A stretch of DNA of 64,000 bases from Leifsonia soli (GTDB lineage: Bacteria > Actinomycetota > Actinomycetes > Actinomycetales > Microbacteriaceae). Below, one piece after another: positions 59,462 to 64,000 of this stretch. Under the pieces are notes generated by a model, which saw only the letters and a list, made by a program, of their open reading frames with translations, searched no databases and was not told the DNA's origin. The stretch covers positions 992,001-1,056,000 of the forward strand of contig NZ_JACCBJ010000001.1 of the NCBI RefSeq assembly GCF_013408745.1. The letters are read 5' to 3'. The translations under genes and the position numbers were made by a program. How positions within the stretch are numbered: position 1 is the stretch's first letter; each line of letters opens with the position of its first letter.

Positions 59462-61168
59462 GTGCACATCCTCCTCGAGCGCGTCGGGCGCGGCGACGTC
59501 CGCGCGACGTGGCTCGACCTGTCGCGGGAGGGTGTGCCGGAGCGGATGGAGACGCTCGCACTCGGCGGCCTGCCGGCGCTCGTAGAAGCGGAGGAGGCCG
59601 GGGCCCCGGGCTCCGCCGACCGGCCGCGGTGGGTCTGGGACGACACGCGGGCCTGGTACCCCGCTCTGCTGTCGGCCGGGGCGCGGGTGGAGCGCTGCGT
59701 CGATCTACGACTGTGCCACGTCATCCTCCGGGGCTCCACGCTGACGGCGGCGACGCCCCTGGCCCGCGCCGACCCCGGCCCGTGGGATGCGGTGGTCGAG
59801 CCGGAGGCGGAGGCGCCGGCAGTGCACACCGCCCTCTTCGACCTCGACGAACCCGCGGACGCGGCCGTCGCGTCCCCGGCCTCCGTCCGCGACGAGTTCG
59901 TCGCGCAGGAGCAGGCCATCGCCTCCAGCGCCGACCCGCGCCGCCTGCGGCTGCTGCTCGCCGCGGAGTCCGCCGGGGCGCTGATCGGCGTCGAACTGCA
60001 GTATGCGGGCCTCCCGTACAGCGCCGAGCGGCACGACGCGCTGCTGACCGGGCTGCTGGGCCCGCGGCCCGCGTACGGCCGCCCCGCCGTGCTGGAGGGC
60101 CTCGTGCGCGAGCTGCGGGAGCAGCTGGAGGCGCCCGACCTCAATCCGGACAGTCCGCCCGACCTGCTCAAGGCCCTGCAGCGCGCCGGCATCCTGGCGA
60201 CCTCCACCCGGTCGTGGGAGCTCCGCCGGATCGAGCATCCCGTGATCGACCCGCTGCTCCGCTACAAGAAGCTGTCGCGGCTGCTCACCGCGAACGGCTG
60301 GACGTGGCTCGACGCCTGGGTGCACGACGGCCGCTTCCGGCCGGACTACGTGCCGGGCGGGGTGGTGACCGGTCGCTGGGCCACCCGGGGCGGAGGCGCC
60401 CTGCAGCTGCCCCGGCAGGTGCGCGGAGCCGTCGTCGCCGACCCGGGCTGGAAGCTGGTGGTGGCGGATGCGGCGCAGCTCGAGCCGCGCGTCCTGACCG
60501 GACTCTCCGGCGACGAGGCGATGGCCGCCGCCGGCCGCGGCAAAGACCTGTACGAGGGCATCGTGGCGTCGGGTGCCGTCGACGCGCGCGCCCAGGCGAA
60601 GGTCGCCATGCTCGGAGCGATGTACGGGGCGACGACGGGGGAGAGCGGCCGGCTGATGCCGCGGCTCACCCGCGCTTTCCCGCGTGCGGTGCGACTGGTG
60701 GAGGATGCGGCGCGCGCCGGGGAGCGCGGCGAGAAGGTCACCTCCCGGCTCGGACGCAGCTCGCCCCTCCCCGGCGGCCGGTGGGGGGAGGTGCAGTCGG
60801 CGGCATCCGCGGCCGACGCGACCGAGGCCGACGAGCGTCGTGCCCGGAGCCTCGGCCGCGACTGGGGCCGGTTCACCCGCAACTTCGTCGTCCAGGCCAG
60901 CGCCGCCGAGTGGGCGCTGTGCTGGATGGCCGAGCTCCGCAACCGGCTGACCGCCCTCGCGCCGGGCGCCGCGTTCACCGCCTCACCGCACCTCGTGTAC
61001 TTCCTGCACGACGAGGTCATCGTCCACACGCCTGAGGAGCTGGCAGACGAGGTGGCGGCGGCCGTGCGCGCGTCGGCCGAGCAGGCGGGGCGGCTGCTGT
61101 TCGGCGCGTTCCCGGTGGAGTTCCCCGTCACGGCCGCGATCGTCGACAGCTACGCGGAGGCGAAATGA
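59462..61168 (+). CDS. Compact family-A DNA polymerase (bifunctional exonuclease/polymerase-like)
   Basis: A 568-residue relative of the Klenow part of DNA polymerase I. Motif A is VVADAAQLEPRVLTGLSGDE (about residues 333-352). Motif B has the spaced Arg, Lys and Tyr-Gly of the fingers helix (ARAQAKVAMLGAMYG). Motif C is LHDEVIVH near residue 516. The three metal and nucleotide residues appear conserved. The first 200 residues are a shortened domain with no obvious proofreading DED residues and no 5' nuclease. Similar stand-alone proteins are common in actinobacteria and are poorly studied. The GTG at 59462 starts the homology; GAGAAT lies 6 bases upstream. Confidence 0.85.
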   Translation: MHILLERVGRGDVRATWLDLSREGVPERMETLALGGLPALVEAEEAGAPGSADRPRWVWDDTRAWYPALLSAGARVERCVDLRLCHVILRGSTLTAATPLARADPGPWDAVVEPEAEAPAVHTALFDLDEPADAAVASPASVRDEFVAQEQAIASSADPRRLRLLLAAESAGALIGVELQYAGLPYSAERHDALLTGLLGPRPAYGRPAVLEGLVRELREQLEAPDLNPDSPPDLLKALQRAGILATSTRSWELRRIEHPVIDPLLRYKKLSRLLTANGWTWLDAWVHDGRFRPDYVPGGVVTGRWATRGGGALQLPRQVRGAVVADPGWKLVVADAAQLEPRVLTGLSGDEAMAAAGRGKDLYEGIVASGAVDARAQAKVAMLGAMYGATTGESGRLMPRLTRAFPRAVRLVEDAARAGERGEKVTSRLGRSSPLPGGRWGEVQSAASAADATEADERRARSLGRDWGRFTRNFVVQASAAEWALCWMAELRNRLTALAPGAAFTASPHLVYFLHDEVIVHTPEELADEVAAAVRASAEQAGRLLFGAFPVEFPVTAAIVDSYAEAK

Positions 61169-61191
61169 CCTCCGCCCCGGAATGCCCGAGT

Positions 61192-61216
61192 GTCGGAGTT
61201 GGTTGTCACCTCCGAC
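61192..61216. terminator. Weak hairpin between the polymerase and DUF1684 genes
   Basis: GTCGGAG (61192-61198) pairs with CTCCGAC (61210-61216) around an 11-base loop, 24 bases after the polymerase stop. No U-tract. It is a possible weak terminator. Confidence 0.35.
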
Positions 61217-61235
61217 CTGACCGAGGATGGAGACC

Positions 61236-62084
61236 ATGACCGACACCGCCGCAGCCGCCCCGACCGATCCGAACGCCGTCCTCGCCCGCTACCGCGCCCG
61301 CCGCGAGCAGGCCGTGACCGCGCCGCAGGGCAACCTGGCGCTGGTCAACACCCAGTGGATCACCGGAGAGCCGGACTCGGAGCAGCCGATCTGGGGCGTC
61401 CCCGGGCTCTGGTCTCCGCTTCCCGCGGGCCAGTCGGGTCTGAAGGTCACCGCGGCGGCGACCGACAACATCTTCGTCGACGACGTGCTGGTCGACGGCT
61501 CGGCGATCGTCCGAGGCAAGGACGACCCCAATCCGGGGAAGATCCGTTTCAGCGACACGGTCAGCGGCTTCGTCATCGCCAGCGAGGACGCCGACTACGC
61601 CCTCCGCGTGTGGGACGCGAACTCGGAGGCGATCCAGGAGTTCGGCTCCATCGACGCCTTCCCGTTCAACCCGGAGTGGATCATCACCGCATCCTTCACA
61701 CCGATCGAGGGCGGCAAGACGGTCGGCTTCGAGCACCTCAAGGACGACGGCGCGACCCGCGACATGGTCATCCCCGGCGAGATCACCTTCACGAAGGACG
61801 GCGTCGACTACAACCTCGCCGCATTCAAGGCCGGGCGCGCCCTGCAGCTCGTCTTCGCCGACACGACGAACGGCGACAGCACCTACTCGGTCGGCCGATT
61901 CCTGTTCGTGGTGCCGAACGAGGACGGCACGGTGACGCTCGACTTCAACCTCGCCGTCCTGCCGCCGTGCGCGTTCAGCTACAACTTCAACTGCCCGCTC
62001 CCGCCGGCGCAGAACCGCTTCGCGGTGCCGATCGAGGCCGGCGAGAAGAACGTCCTGAACAACCAGGGCGAGCTGCTCCACTGA
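61236..62084 (+). CDS. DUF1684 family protein
   Basis: A 282-residue protein. The second half shows the DUF1684 signature: TLDFNLAVLPPCAFSY, NFNCPLPPAQNRFAVPI and EAGEKN. The first part is family-like too (SGLKVTAAATDN). The family has no known activity; some members look related to pyridoxamine-oxidase-like or YkuD-linked beta folds, but I do not assign one. No signal peptide. ATG 61236 is preferred over ATG 61227 because GGAG lies about 5-8 bases before it. It is convergent with padR, with an inverted repeat in the gap. Confidence 0.88.
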   Translation: MTDTAAAAPTDPNAVLARYRARREQAVTAPQGNLALVNTQWITGEPDSEQPIWGVPGLWSPLPAGQSGLKVTAAATDNIFVDDVLVDGSAIVRGKDDPNPGKIRFSDTVSGFVIASEDADYALRVWDANSEAIQEFGSIDAFPFNPEWIITASFTPIEGGKTVGFEHLKDDGATRDMVIPGEITFTKDGVDYNLAAFKAGRALQLVFADTTNGDSTYSVGRFLFVVPNEDGTVTLDFNLAVLPPCAFSYNFNCPLPPAQNRFAVPIEAGEKNVLNNQGELLH

Positions 62085-62113
62085 TCGACGGCTCCGGCCG
62101 CCGCCGCTGCGTG

Positions 62114-62143
62114 CGTCGGAGAGTCCGCCCGAAATCTCCGACG
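62114..62143. terminator. 9-bp hairpin between convergent DUF1684 and padR genes
   Basis: CGTCGGAGA (62114-62122) pairs with TCTCCGACG (62135-62143) around a 12-base loop, with further CCGCCG/CGGCGG pairing outside. It lies in the 90-base convergent gap and probably ends both transcripts. Confidence 0.6.
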
Positions 62144-62174
62144 GCGGCGATGACGTGGCGGGCCGGGCGGCCGG

Positions 62175-62756
62175 CTACTCGGTAGCGCGAGCGGCCGACT
62201 CGGCGGCCGGCCTGCGGCCGCGGCGGGGGCGTTCGGGGGAGCGGGGCTGAACCAGTGCGCCTGGATGTGCGCGCAGCGCGGTCGCGACCTCGTCCAGCCA
62301 CTCGATCGCCGCTCGTGCGCCCAGCTCGGCGGCGCGGTTCGCCGCGAGGAGCGCGCGCGAGTCGGCCTCGTGGGTGAGGTAGCGGATCTTCTCGGCGTAT
62401 GCGGCGCGGTAGCCGTCGACGACCGCCAGCGCATCCACGCCGTCGAGCGACGCGGCGATCAGCACCTGGTCCTGCATCTCATCCCAGTCGGGCCGGCTGT
62501 CGGCCGGCGCGCCGCTGAGCCAGGCGGCCGCCGCCTCCCGGCCCGCTTCCGTCAGCTCGTACAGCGGCAGGCCGTCGTCGGTCGAGCCCGCCGAGGCGAC
62601 GAGTCCCTGATCCGTCATCCGGTCGAGGGTCGAGTACACCTGCCCGGGGTTCAGCTGCCGCCGGTGCGCAGCGCGGCACAGGAACTCGCTCTGCAGCTGC
62701 GAGCCGTACGCCGCGCCCTGCGTGAGGAGCGCCAGGAAACCGTTCTGGACCGACAT
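62175..62756 (-). CDS. PadR family transcriptional regulator
   Basis: A 193-residue regulator. The N-terminal PadR winged helix has SVQNGFLALLTQGAAYGSQLQSEF, LNPGQVYSTLDRMTDQGLVAS and YELTEAGREAAAAWL; a C-terminal coiled dimerisation helix follows (about 95-170), with an Arg-rich tail. PadR proteins repress genes in response to small aromatic or other ligands. The ATG at 62756 is supported by a TAGCAT hexamer 7 bases upstream, giving a leaderless start, and by ATAC-N3-GTAT across the start codon, a likely operator. It is divergent from the DUF3145 gene. Confidence 0.9.
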   Translation of the reverse strand: MSVQNGFLALLTQGAAYGSQLQSEFLCRAAHRRQLNPGQVYSTLDRMTDQGLVASAGSTDDGLPLYELTEAGREAAAAWLSGAPADSRPDWDEMQDQVLIAASLDGVDALAVVDGYRAAYAEKIRYLTHEADSRALLAANRAAELGARAAIEWLDEVATALRAHPGALVQPRSPERPRRGRRPAAESAARATE

Positions 62757-62765
62757 ACTCGGTAT
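62755..62765. promoter_or_regulatory. Dyad ATAC-N3-GTAT over the padR start (possible PadR operator)
   Basis: ATAC (62755-62758) and GTAT (62762-62765) form a small dyad overlapping the padR start codon and abutting its -10. PadR proteins often bind ATGT/ACAT or related dyads at their own promoters, so autoregulation is plausible. Confidence 0.4.
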
Positions 62766-62769
62766 GCTA
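62764..62769 (-). promoter_or_regulatory. -10 hexamer TAGCAT for padR
   Basis: On the reverse strand TAGCAT lies 7 bases before ATG 62756, giving a leaderless message. Confidence 0.5.
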
Positions 62770-62814
62770 TTCGGTCCGGTGTTCGCCGGGCGAGTGAATC
62801 GCCGAATCACAATC

Positions 62815-62844
62815 TTGTAACTCCCCGCGGTTCTCGGGCATAAT
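62815..62844 (+). promoter_or_regulatory. Promoter TTGTAA-N18-CATAAT for the DUF3145 gene
   Basis: A -35 TTGTAA (62815-62820) and a -10 CATAAT (62839-62844) are 18 bases apart, about 98 bases before ATG 62943. The unusually AT-rich boxes stand out from the surrounding GC. This is the best sigma-A-like promoter pair I see in the window. Confidence 0.65.
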
Positions 62845-62942
62845 CGTGGCAACGCGCGCGAGCGCTGACGCAACTTCACACGCCGAAGATTCCATCCGTT
62901 CCTGGTCGTAGGGGAAGACGCACCAACGAACGGAGGAGAACC

Positions 62943-63446
62943 ATGTCGGCACACGTCGCTCGAGGGGTGCTCTACGTGCACTCCTCTCCCAGCGCGCTCT
63001 GCCCCCACATCGAGTGGGCGGCGGGTCGCGCTCTCGGTCGTGCGGTGAACTTCACCTGGGAGACGCAGCCCGTGCTGAAGGGCTCCCAGCGCACGGAGTT
63101 CTTCTGGGACGGCCCTCCCGGCACCGGCGCGCGCCTCGCGTCCGCCCTGCGCGGCTGGGAGCACCTGCGCTATGAGGTCACCGAGGACGCCGGGCACGGC
63201 ACCGACGGCGGCCGGTGGATGCACACGCCCGATCTCGGCATCTTCTTCGCCCAGGTCGACACTGCCGGCAACATGGTCGTGCCGGAGGACCGCATCCGCT
63301 ACGCCATGGAGATCGCCGGGGCCAACGCGCTCGAGTTGCACCGCGAGCTGCGGCTGGCCCTGGGTCAGGCGTGGGACGACGAGCTGGAGCCGTTCCGCCA
63401 CGCGCACGACGACACGTCGGTCATCTGGCTGCACAACGTCGGCTGA
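62943..63446 (+). CDS. DUF3145 family protein
   Basis: A 167-residue protein conserved across actinobacteria: RGVLYVHSSPSALCPHIEWAAGRAL, GSQRTEFFWDGPPGTGARLASALRGW and RWMHTPDLGIFFAQVDTAGNMVVPEDRIR. The function is unknown; it lies beside the fatty-acid synthesis genes in many actinobacteria, as here beside fabF, but on the opposite strand. ATG 62943 has GGAGGAGAA upstream. The promoter at 62815 suggests a 5' leader of roughly 90 bases. No membrane helix. Confidence 0.92.
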   Translation: MSAHVARGVLYVHSSPSALCPHIEWAAGRALGRAVNFTWETQPVLKGSQRTEFFWDGPPGTGARLASALRGWEHLRYEVTEDAGHGTDGGRWMHTPDLGIFFAQVDTAGNMVVPEDRIRYAMEIAGANALELHRELRLALGQAWDDELEPFRHAHDDTSVIWLHNVG

Positions 63447-63500
63447 CCGCGCACCGACTCCCGCGGCGGGCCCGGCATGGCCGCCCGCCCGCGGTGACAC

Positions 63501-63536
63501 AGAGAAGGCCCCGCTCGTCAGAGCGGGGCCTTCTCT
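63501..63536. terminator. Perfect 16-bp terminator between DUF3145 and fabF
   Basis: AGAGAAGGCCCCGCTC (63501-63516), loop GTCA, then GAGCGGGGCCTTCTCT (63521-63536). It lies in the convergent gap and probably ends both transcripts, although no long U-tract follows. Confidence 0.9.
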
Positions 63537-63560
63537 GGTATCCGGTGAGCGAGTCGCGGC

Positions 63561-64000
63561 TCAGTAGCTGCGGAACGCGGCGACGGCGTTGTGGCCGCCG
63601 AATCCGAACGAGTTGCTGATGACGAGCTGGGCTCCGTCGCCGAGGGGCTGGGGCTCGCTCTTCACCTGCAGCGGGATGGCCGGGTCCATCTCGGTGATGT
63701 TGATCGTCGGCGGGGCCTGGCGGTCGCGGATCGCGAGGATGCTGAACACGGCCTCCAGCGCTCCGGTGCCGCCGAGGAGGTGTCCCGTGGAGGCCTTGGT
63801 CGCCGACACCGGGATGGTGTGGACGCGCTCACCGAACACCTCGCGGAGGGCGACGTACTCGGACGGATCGCCGACCGGTGTGCTGGTCGCGTGGGCGTTG
63901 ATGTGGGTGACGTCGTCCGGCACCGCGCCGGCCCGCTCGAGCGCGATGTGCACGGCGCGGCTGGCGCCGCGGCCCTCGGGGTCGTTCGCGGTGATGTGGT
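63561..64000 (-). CDS. fabF: Beta-ketoacyl-ACP synthase II, C-terminal part (5' end outside window)
   Basis: About 146 codons of the C-terminal domain are visible; the gene continues beyond base 64000. Two catalytic His regions are present: THINAHATSTPVGD and KASTGHLLGGTGALE, followed by SNSFGFGGHNAVAAF, the last being the nearly invariant C-terminal block of FabF. The nucleophilic Cys lies in the missing part. FabF elongates acyl-ACP in type II fatty-acid synthesis. It converges on DUF3145, sharing a strong hairpin. Upstream genes, probably acpP and fabH, are outside. Confidence 0.95.
   Translation of the reverse strand, partial: HITANDPEGRGASRAVHIALERAGAVPDDVTHINAHATSTPVGDPSEYVALREVFGERVHTIPVSATKASTGHLLGGTGALEAVFSILAIRDRQAPPTINITEMDPAIPLQVKSEPQPLGDGAQLVISNSFGFGGHNAVAAFRSY

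Overview
The window looks like chromosomal DNA of a high-GC Gram-positive actinobacterium, most likely a member of the Microbacteriaceae close to Leifsonia. The base is about 70% GC. GTG and TTG starts are common, and many genes are joined by 4-base stop/start overlaps. The order lepA, hemW, hrcA, dnaJ, rsmE, HIT, phoH, ybeY, CNNM/CBS, era, leuA, recO, uppS, dusB, dgt, dnaG is an actinobacterial housekeeping order. No insertion sequence, prophage, rRNA operon or CRISPR array is visible. Both edge genes are cut: an NAD-dependent epimerase on the left and fabF on the right.

Layout. 0-14 kb holds translation, heme and heat-shock genes, with a CIRCE operator in front of hrcA-dnaJ, then the phoH-ybeY-CNNM-era operon. 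14-23 kb is a variable block between era and leuA: a histidine kinase/response regulator pair coupled to an FtsX-type ABC exporter, then a membrane-anchored esterase translationally coupled to an MprF-like rhomboid/DUF2156 protein. 23-36 kb carries leuA behind a Leu-codon leader peptide, a TRIC channel, recO-uppS, a FrnE-type DsbA with a coupled 40-residue Cys peptide, a DUF559 endonuclease-like gene bracketed by related palindromes, ybaK, dusB-dgt, a DUF4282 protein and dnaG. 36-44 kb is an oligopeptide ABC operon (lipoprotein, two permeases, a double-NBD ATPase, a third ATPase and a D-2-hydroxyacid dehydrogenase), ending at tRNA-Asn. 44-51 kb has a second two-component pair, a SHOCT protein, a histidine-kinase-like protein without its phospho-accepting His, peptide deformylase, a DMT-type membrane protein, a GT4 glycosyltransferase and tRNA-Met. 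51-57.5 kb holds the most notable locus: an Sfp-type phosphopantetheinyl transferase, an M1 metallopeptidase and a 1336-residue Pls/PosA-type synthetase (A domain, T domain, tandem membrane/beta-helix modules), the architecture of epsilon-poly-lysine synthase. 57.5-64 kb has a Rho_N-like protein, two Nudix hydrolases, a compact family-A DNA polymerase, a DUF1684 protein, a PadR regulator, DUF3145 and fabF.

How the parts work together. The Pls-like synthetase needs a 4'-phosphopantetheine arm, which the nearby transferase could supply. The peptidase overlaps the synthetase gene by 4 bases and could trim or destroy the polymer. My manual reading of the A-domain pocket is close to a known lysine code, so a cationic homopolymer of lysine or a similar amino acid is the favoured product.

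Control signals. At least 13 genes have a TAnnnT hexamer exactly 6-7 bases before the start codon, which points to widespread leaderless transcription. Several intergenic gaps hold long, nearly perfect palindromes. Some are ordinary terminators; others (9734-9807, 28276-28327, 29266-29321) have no U-tract and recurring sequence.
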